Of a stretch of 64,000 bases of DNA, positions 12,830 to 27,800 are shown piece after piece. A model generated the notes under the pieces. That model had not been told where the DNA came from, did not search any database, and was given only the letters and a program-made list of their open reading frames with translations. Numbering within the stretch: the first letter of the stretch is position 1; every line of letters starts with the position of its first letter. The stretch covers positions 8,993,252 to 9,057,251 of the forward strand of contig CM037830.1 in NCBI GenBank assembly GCA_021234535.1, given 5' to 3'. A program made the position numbers and the translations under genes. The DNA comes from Stichopus chloronotus. Lineage: Eukaryota; Echinodermata; Holothuroidea; Aspidochirotida; Stichopodidae.

Positions 12830-15800
12830 CTTTTTTCGAAAGAAAAAGGTAAACGTGAAGTGTAAAAGTGAACAATTGACTCCTTTTTGCATGAAGAAGT
12901 GTTGTAAAAAGGAATGGCGAAAGGAAGTCCTGGAAATATCGTAACATCCCCCAACAGTTCGGTGCTACTTTTTTTTAAAAACAAATTCGAATGCACTTGT
13001 CACTGAAATAAAGCAAATGCATGTGTTGGAGACTTATTTCACGTGATTTTTATTATGTCGATGTAGTTTGCAATAATGCTGCCAAGAATTTCTAAGCTAA
13101 TTATTTCTTTTTGTCATTATCGAATAATTAAGGTATAAAGCTTTCTCAAGTCATTTCAACTTGCTTCCTTCATAGTAATCAAACTGAAATTGACAGCTCA
13201 AGTTCAACTGATTAAAGATGAGATACTGAACTTATTGTAAATATTCACAACATGGGAGGAATTTATCGCTACTTTACGAAGAAAGATATTTTTGCAGGTA
13301 GGAATGCTAGAGAGAAAGTTTTAATATTTGACATTACACAGTATCACAAGAACTGCCTAGATGAACTCAGCATGACGGTTTAGCCATGGTATTTTTCAGT
13401 TACTACGGTTTATAAAATAGGAGCAACGTACACATGTTACAAATTTAAAATGACACTGTTTTACGAGTTAGAGGCAGTGCCAATCTACCACTGTGAAATT
13501 GCATGTTACTAGAGTATATTGTAGATTTGGTTTATGTTAAGAAAAGCCTGAAAAAACAAATATGAAACAAAAACAAATTACCGAGAATATTTCAGCTAGC
13601 GATTTTCATATTTTGTTGTGATATTAACGGATATTAACCGCAAAATCATTTCCCTTCTCCTAAGGATAGGGCATTACTTACGCAACATCATTGACAAGCG
13701 CAGCTTAACCTGATATTCAGTCTGAGAATTACAATATATTCTTATGAATAACTTTAGAGCCTTGGTACGATTAACGAAATTTATTTTTCGTTGAGACTAA
13801 GAGAAAAGAGACTACTTCAAATATACCAAACTTTTCTTGTCAACCATGGAAGGTTTACTAGGGTTAGTTAGACATTAGGTATTGATTTTTCAAGCCAAAC
13901 CGTTAACCAGTGAGCTGGACAGTCTATTATGAGAATTAAGCTATAATTAGGCACTCAATGCTTTCTCTACGTATTACACAATATAAAGCATAGATTTATG
14001 TTTTATGATATAATTTATAACAACACATTTGATGCTTTACACTAACACGTGAACTTTATAGATAGTTTGGCGGAGCATACCAAGTATACTTACCTACTAA
14101 ACCATGCACCTCGTTTGATAATCCATCGGCAGTCATCAACGTAAAATCAAAGAAGGTGGGATGACTTCGTCCAATGGGTGTGCCTTAGCACTGACATGTA
14201 GATACTATCGCCCACAGTAATGGTCATGTTATGCTTATCATGGATAGTTAAGTTATATTCCCCAATAATGAGAGTCTTTGGGGTTTCCCAGGGCATCTTG
14301 ATTTCGAAATCTATGAGTGCGTATTCAGGTGTAATGAGTATCTTGTAGTGACCAAGCAGAAAGCCTAAACTACCAATTAAGCTAGGTGGTGAACCAGTAG
14401 ACGATAGAGGACTTCCTGTTGAGAGTGAGGTCTCCACGGGAATAACTTCTGCGTTTACATAAATATCTGTTGTTGACAAAAGAAACGTTAAACAAATGTA
14501 GTCAAATGATATCTCTGGCATTTTTACTTACGGTATATTTACCAGAAAATGAAGTCATTAGTCAATTACATAAACTTACGACTTTGCCTAAGAACTTGAG
14601 AAGAACCTAAGAAAATGTTGTCCCTTAGATCAGATTAACAAAATATGCTTGATACTTGTCTAATTGAGGAAAAGTGGAATGTCATAACTTTGTAAAGCAA
14701 GATGATAGTGGATTAAGTCTTTTATAATGAATATTCTTTTGACTGGGCTTCTCAGACAATCCTATCATTCCAGTTGATCAATGAAGTTATTTCATCAAGG
14801 GGTAAAAAAAACTATCATTTGTATGGCGAAAATATTATGGAAAAAGGGAGACGTTTGTGAATAATTCCCTAACTTTATAATTGTTTTGAACTTTGTGTAA
14901 AATTACTCCGTCTTTTAATTAAAGAGGCAACGATAGCGAATGTACAAGCAAACGATATTTCGATATCTGAGATCAATTTATTTTTTAAATTTCAAGTAAC
15001 CAAAGGAAATCGATCAATTGTAATAGTAATTGTTGCATTATTTTCTCGTCGCTAATATTCTATCACAAATCAGCATTCTGCATATATCCATAGCAGTCTG
15101 TTTTAATTTTGATAGATTTCCCACAAAGTTTTGATGAAGAGAATCTGTCTTTCTACAAGGTCAGTAGATGCTGGTAGCCATTTATTAAACTTAAGGTTCC
15201 ATAGTATGACCTGTTCAGTGGTAACATATAAAATTAAATGTAAAATATCCTACCAAGAACAGGATCACTGATTAGGTTGATGTAGGTTCCATTGTTGGCT
15301 TGCAAGTCGAAGCAAATTGTAATGTTCTCATGAGGTATATCGATGATGAAATGAGGGTCTGCTCCAACTGTTGATATAAAGTTAGTCAATAGATATCAAG
15401 TACAAAACTTGCATGAAATCAGAAACCACTGATTACTGACGTGGAATGTTGCAACAACGAAGTAGGCCTAATACCAGTCATAATACCTCGTAAAAGTATA
15501 TGTTCTATTGACTGCAGGCATAAGTGTCACAGTGTTTTTAGAGATTTACCACGTAGCTAACATTACAATCATAGATAGCAAATGAAAGTCCACGAAAAGC
15601 TGCTTAGGATAGACTATAATGCACAAACACAACATGAACATTTGAGATTTGCAAGGACACTAGACGTTCTAGACTGAGTGTAAATTGAAAACAAAAAGAA
15701 ATTAAGTGCACCACTGCTATTCTACATGTGTTGCAATCGTCTGGGTTTCTTTTTCTATTGCAAGTGGCTTACAACACAATCTCCATACCTCTCGAAGCCG

Positions 15801-18800
15801 ACATTCGGAATGTCTGTGAACCTAAGTGGAAAAGTGCAAAAGTTAGGTTATTTAAGTCTTGCAAGTTTTATTAGGAAGAACGATAATCATTTTCCTTAAT
15901 GATGTATGAAAAACTGGTAAACTTCACCAAATTGGACCACTCTTTCAATGTGTTTTTATCATCATTAAAATATCTCATCCGAAGTGGCGCTACTTCCAGT
16001 TTCGATCAATGACAGTCATTGCAAGAGCATTACTATACGTTTGTAACGGAATTTACTGTTAAACTTTGCACAGAGAATATGAAAGTTTCTTACTAGTTGA
16101 AGGTCGTCGACCAGCCGAGCTACTAGGAGTTAGTTGCTGAGCTAGTAGAGAAGAAAAACCAGAGAGACAAGTCAAGAAGTCATACGACAATTCTGAGTGA
16201 GAGTGATTACAATTAAAAGTGTCAAATGGCTTACAGCTGCACTGTTTATCTGTTTTACAATTGCTATAAATGTTCGTTACTGATTATAGTTATTGCTATT
16301 AGTGTTCGTTACTTACTATAGTTAAAGTATATGTTTTACGTCTAATACAGATGAACCAAGACAACTTTATCTTTATACGTACGAAGAGGAAGGGGTGTCG
16401 TGGTTGGAGGGGCTTGTGTTGTAGGTACAATGTCCTCTGGTCTGATAATTAGCAGAGAAGTCAAAGGAGTGACAAATGAATACTTCAAAGAAAGTTCAAG
16501 CGCCTTTTGCTTCAGTTCAGCCTTTTCCTCTGGGGACGTGGAAAGCTTTTCCCTCGCTAGATAGTCCTTTATTGTTAGGAATGCCCACATCCTCTGACAA
16601 AAGTCATTAACCATATTTGGGTCAATTACCTGGATAAAAGAAAGTTGAAAAAATACATATGAAGGGATATTGTAAGGCTATGAAATAGTAATGCATTACT
16701 ACCCCGCTGGAACGATCAGTCTATAAAGATGATGGATCTTCCTATTAGTATTTCGTGTTACTCCAGGGTCTGCTTCATAATTATCTGTAGTTTATCTCTA
16801 CTTCACTAGTTTACGCTATAACTCTCTAATGATGTATCGGCAACGGGTGTGTGTAGATACTGCTTTGACATCATAATAGCACCATTCTTCGTATACAAAC
16901 GCAAAGACGCCCAAAGAGTAAACCGTAGTCATGCTTGTATAGAGTTATCAAGACGATACGGATTTCACAAGAGATTTAATGAGGCGATCAATAACCTTTT
17001 AAATTCAGGAAACATGTCTCAAACATTCAACGAAACTTGCTGCAAAATGTAATGTGATTTTCTCACAAAATTTACAGTGACATGTAAACATGAGATTGCC
17101 ACATTTATCATCTGATATTTTGAGTCAAACTTTCTAACATAATATTCTAATTAAAATTCAGGTTCAGAGTTAAAAATGCCTTCACGAAATCATGGATCAA
17201 TATAGTTTTAATGACGGAACGGTTCGTACTACAACCTTTTGACAACAATCTTACTCTTGCATGTGACTTTTCACCTGGCATTTTTGGGTCGTTAGTTCAC
17301 CATAGTGCGTTCGAACAATAACGAAGTGTGACATAACCTGGTCTAACTCTTTCGACACTCGTAGACTGATATCGTTTCTTCCCCTTGCTTCTATCACAGC
17401 AACGATGGAGTTCCCCTGGTAGTCGTCTGCTACTTTTCCCGCAACAACTAATTCCTTTCCATCAAAGTAGCTAATGAAGTTATTGCCGGTGAGTGTATCT
17501 GCCTCCACAGCGCCATCGAGATATCGAATAGCGATGTTAAACAGCAAAGGAGTTGCAACTTCATCAAAGAAATCCTGCATTTGCAAAGAGGCGCTCGAGT
17601 CTACGAATACTTTCCGGTACAGACCTTGATTTTCAGAGGCTAATTTAGAAAGCAGCAAGTCGTCAACATCGTTTCCAAATCCAATACAGAAGAGAGCCAC
17701 CCTGTCATCTAACCTCTCTTTGACCGAAGAGACAATTGCGTCAGTCCCAGTGAGTCCTATATTAGGTCTTCCATCCGTTAGGAACACTATTGCTGGAAAA
17801 GCGTCATCAGTGTTTCTGAATTGTGCAGCCGCACTCATCAGGGGGGAGTGTAAATTAGTTCCTAAATGAAGGAAAGATTACTTGAAAGTGAAAGAGTGGT
17901 GGTACACGCATTGGTGAACGTGTACGTAATCATCCATAGAAAGCTTTCGAGAGACATGATAAGTACTTGCACGATATTTGGTTTTCATAATCTAGCAAAA
18001 TGATACTTTACACTGTTATATCACTGTTGAACATTCATTCATTAGCTGTCATACGGATGCCTTTTTCTAAAGATAAAATTGTCATGTAGAAACGTATTTG
18101 AAGACACATTTTCTTTAATGGCTGATTTTCAGGCTGCTTTTAGATAACATTTTTTAATTTTAAACACTTTTCAGATAAGCACATTATTTAACATCATTAT
18201 GCGTAACTAGGAAAACTTTTGTCGTTCTTTTAAGGATTTTTCAGTTTTTTTTATTTTAGGGGGAAATTTCCCTCGCTGTTTTCATATCCTAGGTACATTT
18301 ATATGGAACATGCTGCTATATGAAAAAGTTGCATGTTGAAATATTCTTATGAATAGCATTTACAGATGTATATTACAAAACTATAACAATTTGCAAATCG
18401 ATTAATTCCGTTGATTTACATCATACGATTGTAAGGACTCGCAGTACTTCGGAATTTGGGAAATGAAATTGGTTGATCTGGTTAGTCTCAATACCACACT
18501 GTCGTATTTAGTCTTACCTCCATACGGTCGTAAGGTCCTCACAAAATCTTGTGCCATTATTTTGTTCGTTTTGTTTGCCTTTATGGCAGACTGTTTCCAG
18601 AGTCGCACACCATATGAGAAAGTCAGGATGTTGAATGAATCTATTTTTCTCAATTGGTCAAGGATCTCAACCATCGCATTTTTCGTCTGAGCAATTTTCC
18701 TACCGAACATGGAACCACTGACATCAATTACAAAAATAACTTTTTTTGGAGCAGGTGGTAGTCCTTCTGGAGATATATGATGTACAAAGTATCCATTGAC

Positions 18801-21800
18801 AACCTTTGAACAAACGACAACAAAGTCACGTTACTTTCAACTTCCACCCGAATTTTGAAAATTGTTATTCTTAAAGGGAAATTCTGTGCAAGGAACATTT
18901 CTTGCACTTTGGCTGTTGTTTTGGCATGAAAGTCTCGTAGACAGCACGACATATTCCAACTCCCCCCCCCCCCCCCCCCAACAAAGTCTCTAACACTATG
19001 CATGCATATGTAGAGTTGGCCCTCGACTACGTCACAAATCACAGAGGTAAGGGTCAATTTCATAATAATGGCCGCATCCTTCGTACGTGCATAGTGTCAT
19101 CAAATCTGTTAGTTTGAACATATCGTGTTGCCTATAAAAAGTTCAATTCAAAACGTCAAGAATGATGTAAACAAAACTGGTTTGACATGGTTTAAAGAAG
19201 TCAAAGAACACTTTCCTTACCCAGAATTTCCCCTTTAAACAAATAATTGCTGGTTTCATAGTAAAGTTTTAATTAAGTGTAAAGTTTGCTGTCCGACTCA
19301 GGTAAAAATTACAACACTTAGCTGTTCCTCATTTTTGGCATTTCCACAAAGATCAATTTTGTAAAGTTAACAGTGGCAAAAATCAGGGAAAGTTGTTCTT
19401 TATATGACTAGAGCAAGTAAATGTTTCATATCTCGAGCATGGTCAAATTTAAAGTAGAATGCATTTTTTCTCTTACCTGCAAATCTCCTCCATCAAGTGC
19501 GTGATGTACATCGTACCTGACCTGTAATATCCCATTAAGACCTCTTACACGGGATGCCCGCGATTGTTCTGCTCTGGATGGAGTGAGCAAGACACTAGCA
19601 GACACAGCGGGAGGAGAGAATGACACTAAAGGTGTCAGCCTATTATCAGTAGGTTCCCAAGAAGATTCTACCAGCTCCAGACCTTGCGGTTCAATGATAA
19701 AGACTTCGATTCGAAAATCATCGACAACCTAGTGAGAAGATTTTGTACGAATTCCTTGATAAACATGTTGTCTAACATTCGTGATCAACATTAGTTTATA
19801 CTGTCTATGGTATAAATCAAGAATGTCGAGACTAATTTCGCTCAGAATATATACGGGAATAATGTTTATGTATTTATTTTGATACATGTGTTGATTACGA
19901 CATTTAGGAAAAATCTTACCTGCCCTGGAAATGCATTGATACGATGTGTGAAGAAACCTTTGTCTCTTCGAAGAAGTTCCTGGTACGTCAAATTGAAGAC
20001 AACGGATGTTTGAGCAGCCAAGTTGAGATCTACAAAGAATCTCGAACTAGTTTCCTCTCTGCAGTACGTGAGAGGAAAGACGATGACTTTATACTTTAGT
20101 GCGTAAGAGGAAAGACGATGACTTTATTCTTTAGTGGTACATACCTTTTGGTAAGTTTGAAACATTACTTCATGTGTTTTACTGGCCATTACTTTCTACT
20201 AATCTACTCATGTAATCTGTCTAATTGCAGCACCGATTTATTGAAAATGAATTCCAATTTATTGAAAATGAATGATTTTACTATGATTGAAATATTGCTT
20301 GACAATAAAAAAAAAATCATTCTTTAACAATCCATCACCTACACATATTGCCATAACACAACAAATAATGACCTTTTCAATGACATGGCAGTTGAGGGTG
20401 TGTGCCGGTGTGAAAACATGCCAAAAAATAAGTTGAAATCCTGATTATACACCTCTTGCACGATAAAGTTATCCTCACTAACAAAATATCAAAATATTTC
20501 AACTTGTAAAACATGAAGAATAATAACAAAATATGACTTTGGAAAATGTCTCAATTGGTGTAGTTTGCGAAAATGCAGAAACTACAAGTGACATCTCCTA
20601 CACATTTATATAGACGAGCAATACACTTTGGGGAATGTTTGCACTTCAGTCCCATAAGTAAATAATCACTAATATAGTTGAACAGTGTCTTTGTTTCCAC
20701 TGCTCACTTTTGTCTGACTTGAGCAGCACTTTGTCCTCTTTGTCGTGCACGATTGTATGCTCTCTGAGCAGCTTCTTTCTCCTGTACTCTCGCTTTGTAC
20801 GAAACACCATCCACTGTCCTGTGGGGAGATACAATGTTTACTGTATAATTAATCACATGATTTTTTTGAGCGTATCATTAGGAAAATACCAGTGTATGGA
20901 TACACGTATACGCTATTGTCAAGTATTTGGTCGTTGATGTAGATGTACATAGCTGTGTATATCTATATCAACTATACCTATTAGAGCATATGTGTATAAC
21001 TGGTTCATAACAAACTGGTCTCATGCGAATCTTTTCATCAGAAAATAATACTGTCATATAATTACATGTGACAACGATGGATCTACTTTTCTTCTCTCTT
21101 CCACATTATTGCCTATGATTTTAGTCGTGTCGCATTGTAGTGCTTAATTGTTCAAGTTAATTCAAGTGCAAGTTTAATAGCAACTACAGTAGTTTTCATT
21201 TTTTACTATCACTTGTCTTCAAATCGAATGGTTTCTTCAATTCCAAAATTGTTTTTAAAAGTTTTTTAAGGTGTAAAACACCAAATGCATGTTTAAATTG
21301 TGCTCAATGCAATGTTATGCTTGACGTTATATGATGAGTTTCTAGCAACTTTAAACATGTATGCAAAAATATCGTATTAATTTGTTCAAAAAATCTTATA
21401 AGTATTACCCAAACACTTCGAACGAGCTCACACTTACTATACTGATAACATAAACCTGCCAAAGAGATCAGCGTGGTTACGTGCATTAAATTACCCTTAT
21501 CTGGAAACTCCCAAAGGTAAACTCAGGAAATATGGATTCTTAACAAAATGCAATTTAAAGATGCCAACTTGTCACAGTGATCTGGGAACTTGATGATGAT
21601 GTGTAGAGAAACATGAAACATATCGCAACCTTTCATGTATACTGACGAAATACACAGTTTGTACAGAGTGATGACAGTTATGTCTTCCATTGTTTACGTA
21701 TCAGTCTAGACAAGAAACATCAAGCTGTGCACAAAATTGTAGAACCATAAGATCAGGGATCGAGGAAAATAATATCAGGAAGTACTAAATGGGAGTATCT

Positions 21801-24800
21801 ACATTTAAAATCCTATGCAAATTGTCCAAATAAGGACAGACTAGTTTCCGGTCTCACTAATGAATACGCCTTAGGTGAGATCCGATGAAGGACAGCACAC
21901 TAGTACACATTTTTGAAACGTAAATCACCGTGTTCTGCTGGTGATTGTATTTATTAATATTTTGAGCTTCCAATTCCTTCAGGTGAACTTAAACATTGAC
22001 ATGCTCGATTATTTCCTGACTTACTGTACGTTACGTTACTTGTCTGCAATACAACTTCTCACCTAGAATCAGATCGTGAGTTTTGTTGTCAACAATCTCA
22101 ATCCGTTCTCCTCTTCTATTGATTGTATAAAATGTAACCAGAGCTTTAATTTTTCTGTAAATGTCTCTCAAAGTTCGATGATTATTGCAGAAAGAATACA
22201 AAATACACCATGCGTTTGTGAATTCATAACAGTCCTTTCACACATGGAATTAAGTTCATTCTTCATTCTGCATTTGTGTTTCTGTTAATGTGAAGCAGTT
22301 TGCAATATTAATTTTGATGTTTGTTTAAGAAGTAACTCTTTATGTTCATCTGTCTTCTCTAGTCTAGGTGATTTGGTTTGTAAGTCACAGTGACGGTGAA
22401 TTCAATCATGTACTGGCATTTCAATTGTGACAACAATTCACCGTTTTACAATAATGTAGTATTAGTGATTATCACATGGTAATGTGCAGTGGGTGTATAT
22501 TTGACGTTCGATCAAGGCTCTTCAGATCACTTTAAATAGAATATAAAGTACATCTAGCAAAAGATCTAACCGGCAACTAAAAATAAAACCATGTGTACTG
22601 ACCTACATGATTATAATTGGTAAACTCGAGGACTACATCTAACAATAAACTCACCCATGATAAAAAAAATAAGGAAATAGGATCAAAGAAATAAAAGGGA
22701 AGGGGATTAAATGGAACAAAGAAGGCGAGGGCTTTCTCTCGCTGATCATGTTTTTCGGCATTAAAACGAACTCTCAATACTTACATCATGAATCCACTTA
22801 TGAAAGCGTTGGGGTTGAAAAGAAAGCCAAAACGAACTTCTTGAGAGAAGTCTTCTTCGTTGTCCACTGTGACCAGAACAACAGTGCTCGCGAAACGTGC
22901 AGTGATGGTTGACGCAATGTGGTAACTTGAGATAGTAGGGTCCTTGGCCTAGGTAAAAGACAACATTTCGATTATACCTTATTAAACACCAGCGAAGACA
23001 AAGAAAAGAATGGTTATTATAAAGTCGAGTATCATTGTAACGTCGAGTATCAAACAATCAGAGGTATTTTATCTACATGGATATCACAGTGAAATGATTT
23101 AATGGGATATGCAATGAAAGATAAGTGATGGTAAACGTGATGTTACACAAAGAGGGAAAGAGGTACTGTTAGGGTAATGCCCAATATTGAATTTCTGGGT
23201 AAGTTACTCTCTGGGACCTCCAACGATGATGTAACTGCTCTACGGAGGTTCGAATTCTCTTCTGTACTTTACATGCTCTGAACTTCGAGTCATTTCGCGT
23301 AACTACTACAGAGTTCCACTAACAAATACGTAGACGCTGGACGATATGACCTTTGGACAAGACTTCTTTCTGGTTAACTTGCTAAAAGTTAATGCAACAA
23401 GTAACCGCCGTCTTTTGCACTCAGAGGAAGTACTCTAGAGATAGGTTAACAGAATCTTGATAGGCCAGTACACAAACGTTGATGTAACATGTGATAGCGA
23501 CTTGATAAAATTGTTAAAGCTGTTGTCGTTTCAGTCAGCTTCAAACTTTAATGATATCCCTCATGGTCATATATCGGTAGGTGTTTCTCGGACAGGATGT
23601 TATGCAATGCCATCATGTACGCAGCTCTCTATATAGAACTTCAGTTCCCTCTGAGGCACAGTTTCTTTCTTTAATGAGATGCCTAACATCAAACTGCCAA
23701 GTGATATTGTTCTGATTCAATTTATGAGCACATGAGGATCAAGAAAGAGAATGTTAGACTATAGTACATTTTGGTTCTATATTCCTAGACGAGATGACGA
23801 CATCCTTACCCTCTTAAATCGAAGCAAATGCATGCAGCTTCTGCTCTTCTAACAATTTCTACATAAATACATCATAACATCAAAGATGGTGTAGGATATT
23901 CAGAAGTCAAACTTGTCACCAGATCTGTACCCTTCTGTGTTTTGGCCTGCAAAAATAATAAATTCCCAAATGCTTCAATGAGCAGAAATCTGCTAAAATA
24001 ACTCTGTTACTTCTGAGGTGTGCCTTATTTTCTTCTTGAGGTGGTAATATGTAATCAAGCAAAGAATGAAAATGTAACAGACTTTGCCTAACAACTGGAG
24101 CTGCTTCATAGAATTAAAAGAGGAAAGAATCAAAATGCAGTGGTTATTTTGAATGGATTATGTTTTTAACTTCCATAGGAAATATCAGCATATGAATAGT
24201 CATTAAAAATGAAGTTGCACGTTAGATTAAGTCCTAAAAGTAATTTTCGAGATATATTGTTAGATCCTTTACTTCCAGGTAATACTATAGATATGACTAT
24301 GAAAGACAAAACAGATTCGTCATTGCTTTGTTTTATTCTATTCAGATAGTTGTTCGAACCTTGCTTTATTATTGGAGTACATAAACAGTTGTCTGAATCC
24401 ATGCGCTATTTAGGGACACAATGTACCTAATAAAAAAAAAAAAAATCCAGTGTCAGCGGAAAAGCAACACCAGTTGTTGCTGTGATTACTTTCACTTTGT
24501 ACTCATATCTTTCCTTGCACCTCATAACAGTGTTTTAGAACATGATAGATTTAATTAATAGTTGTAAGGTTGGATCATTGGCTTTATACCTAGCACCCCG
24601 CATAATATATCCATTTAAATCGTATATGGGCTAATTCTGTTTTATGCTGCAAACTATACATCTAGTTTTCCTCAATATCAACCAATCTGCGGTCACTGCC
24701 ATGTCTGTGGGCTCGGTTAAATAACATTCGTGGAAATTTTTTTTTTTAAGTTCACAAATGCTTAGGTTTTAATAAAAGGGATGTTACAGGGATCTTCGGA

Positions 24801-27800
24801 GACTTATGAATGGACTGAAACATACACTTTCCTCATTTTATCTAAGTTGTTTTTGCCTGGAAATGCAATTTGAAGGCAATCGGGTTTTATTAAAGGCGAC
24901 AACTTAATTGATCTGGGATTAGGCTGGCATATGGTTTTTGTTTCTATTTCCTCCAAACAGTTACGACAGTCATTCGAAGTACCTTGCATGTTTTAATTTT
25001 GTGGCTATAGAATCATCTATCCTACGACCAAGCAAGGCTTACTTTTCCTTCTGTTTATTTATTCATCGCTCATGGGCACAGACAGCACACATGTAATGAA
25101 AAATCTATCACTTCCGTTGACCAGAAACTAGTTAAACGTATAACTTGGAGGGACTTGTTTTGAAGTTGGTGTGCCATCCAGAGCCAATCATCTTGAACTT
25201 TTTATTTGAGCTTTGTTGACCTTTACGGACCGCTTTACACATTAAATGGTAAATATGATCCACATAACGAGTTCAACTACATGCTAACCTGAAGTGCTAG
25301 CAAAATTTTACTTATCCGCAGGTTACGTTTAGGAGACCTTGTTATAACCCATTTTGTAACATCTGTATTACCCGTTTTAGGAATTCGCCTATGAGGTATA
25401 ATAACAATCACAAGACGTCGGAGAAAATTGCAGACTCGTACTTTGTGTGGAAACGGTAGAAATAGGATCCGTAGAGTCCAAACCGGCAGTCAACGTGATA
25501 AATTTACAACTCAGTCTTCAAGCTGACCTGCCTATATCCGCACGGTTTGTGTGTCACATACTCAGTGTTCAGAGATGCTACTTGAGGCCAACTTGAAGCT
25601 CGGAAAAGCTTAAAACGGATTTTTATTTTTTTCTTTTGGAATTTCCAAGATATACCAAGGTGGGACAAAAATGATGCAATTTGGCTAACTGAATCGGATG
25701 AATCATACTTCAGCTCATATGATATCGCGTTACTGGGCTATGGTCACCCAAAATGCTAAATTGTCTATTTACAGCTGCTAATATGTTAAAGGAAAACCGT
25801 TTACAGCCTTCCAAATAGTCCTGATTAGTCAAGTACAGTTTTTCAAATAAGAATACACCATTGGATAGTACAATAAAGTCATGCTCAAGAAAATATGAAG
25901 TTTTCATGGATATACTTTGTATTCACCTGCAATTCGCCATGTTGTTGCAAAATTACGTGATCGTGACGTCACACATGCACTTGCCTATATTACGTAGTAT
26001 TGTCGGTGCATGTGATACGTCATACATTTCCAAAATGGCAATACACTGTACAACCAGAAAGTCAGAGAGGAACAATTTAGAGAGAAATTGTTACAAAAAT
26101 AACACCATTACTGTCGTTATTGTTTGTAAATATATGTACTACGTTAAGTGTAGGTTGAAATTGTAACACCCACTACGGTTTCTCTTTAAAACGTAACACT
26201 ATTACTACTGACGTTATCTTGATAAACTAGTCCAGATTCTTAAGTCTTCTGATGGATCTGGAACTGGTTGCCATTTTGAAAAATCGCAAGGGCTTCTTCG
26301 CAACTTTTACCAAAGTAGGTGTTGGAAGAAACTGAATGGTGCAACTCCCAATCCGATCCGACCTTGTTTGGTTCAGTCATTGGACTTAGCAAAAAGATGT
26401 AGCCATCTTTGATTTTGTTAATATGGTCTAATGTTAATCTTCACGTTGTTACAATTCGGCCAGAAATTTGTTACATTTAGCACCAAGTTCCATATTGTTA
26501 CATTTTGGACCAAGTTGAAGCATTTTGGACCAAGTTGTTATATTTTGGTCAGTTATTGCAAAACAGACCTCGATCTTCAAAAAAAAAAAACAAAAAAAAA
26601 ATAAGCAACAGACCTCCCGATCTTCAGTATTAAAATCATGACGTGTCATTTCGATAAAATACGCCAACACATTTAATGATGATGGTATACCTTAAGTTAG
26701 TGTTCCCAGTTAGCAAACGAAATTGCCATGTTGACATTGGTTTCATTACCCGTTGGCTATCTTAGTCTCCATCTCTTCACGGAAGCCGTAATTTTTATAC
26801 TCGAAGATATCAATCATTTAAAACAAAAATACAATATTTGACAAGGGACCTCAAATTTACAATGTCAGGACTCGTTGATTGGACCTTTATGTGAATTGAC
26901 CGGAGGAATGATAAATGACGACTTGAAACATATTGAATCTCATCATACCAAAAACTTGTAAATTTGTGTGTAAATTATCCACCAGGGTATTCGGTTCTTG
27001 AATATTCAGTCTTGCAAAATCAACCCATCACCACACTGCCATTCACTTCTTCACATGGGAGACAATTAGGAAAACGACACTAAGCCTCAATAGTGCTTTC
27101 ATTAAGTTTCTTCCCAGTTATTTAGGCAAAATGAATGATATATCCTCCCACGCTTTCCGTTTAGTCCCTCAGAGATGGTGCAATTTATATAACATACCAC
27201 AAGTTGTATATTGAGCGTGGATTAGGACAGATGAAAAAAGTTGCAGGTGGCATGAGCCTTCTATATTTTGTAATAATAAACACCTTTAATCGATAGTTAA
27301 TTCTTGCAATACGGGTAGTCTGTTCTGAGAAGACAATAGCTTGTCTATTACAATTTTTAAAAGCAATAGAGACCTTTTCTTAGTTTGTTGATAGCAGATC
27401 TTGCCAAATAACTGCAAGTTTAATCACTCAAGTACGATAGTCTATTGCTAAAGTCTATTGCTTCATGGTAGCAAGTGAAATTGCTTCCTCTTCCTCTAGC
27501 GGAATATGTCTGTGACCATCACACGAAATCACATTAAAAAAGGTTGCAACAGGTGTGAAACAGGCACCATTTAGGGTCAAATTGATTTCTAATCTTCACA
27601 ATACGTAAAGCTCGAGATTAGCAAAATAGAGGTTAAAAATGCTGGAGTCATTTTATACAATATCTATGCTCTCTCTCTGGAGATAAGTGGAGATCATTCT
27701 ATTTCATGAATAATGAGTAACACTTGATTACATAGTTTAAAGGTAAAATGGAAGAGAATGTAAACGATTTATGATTTTAATTATATGACAAATCAAATAG

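Noticed and set aside
20646..20834. Minus-strand open frame covering gene A exon 3
   Set aside because: Different frame from the VIT sequence; the exon frame is fixed by phase with exons 2 and 4.
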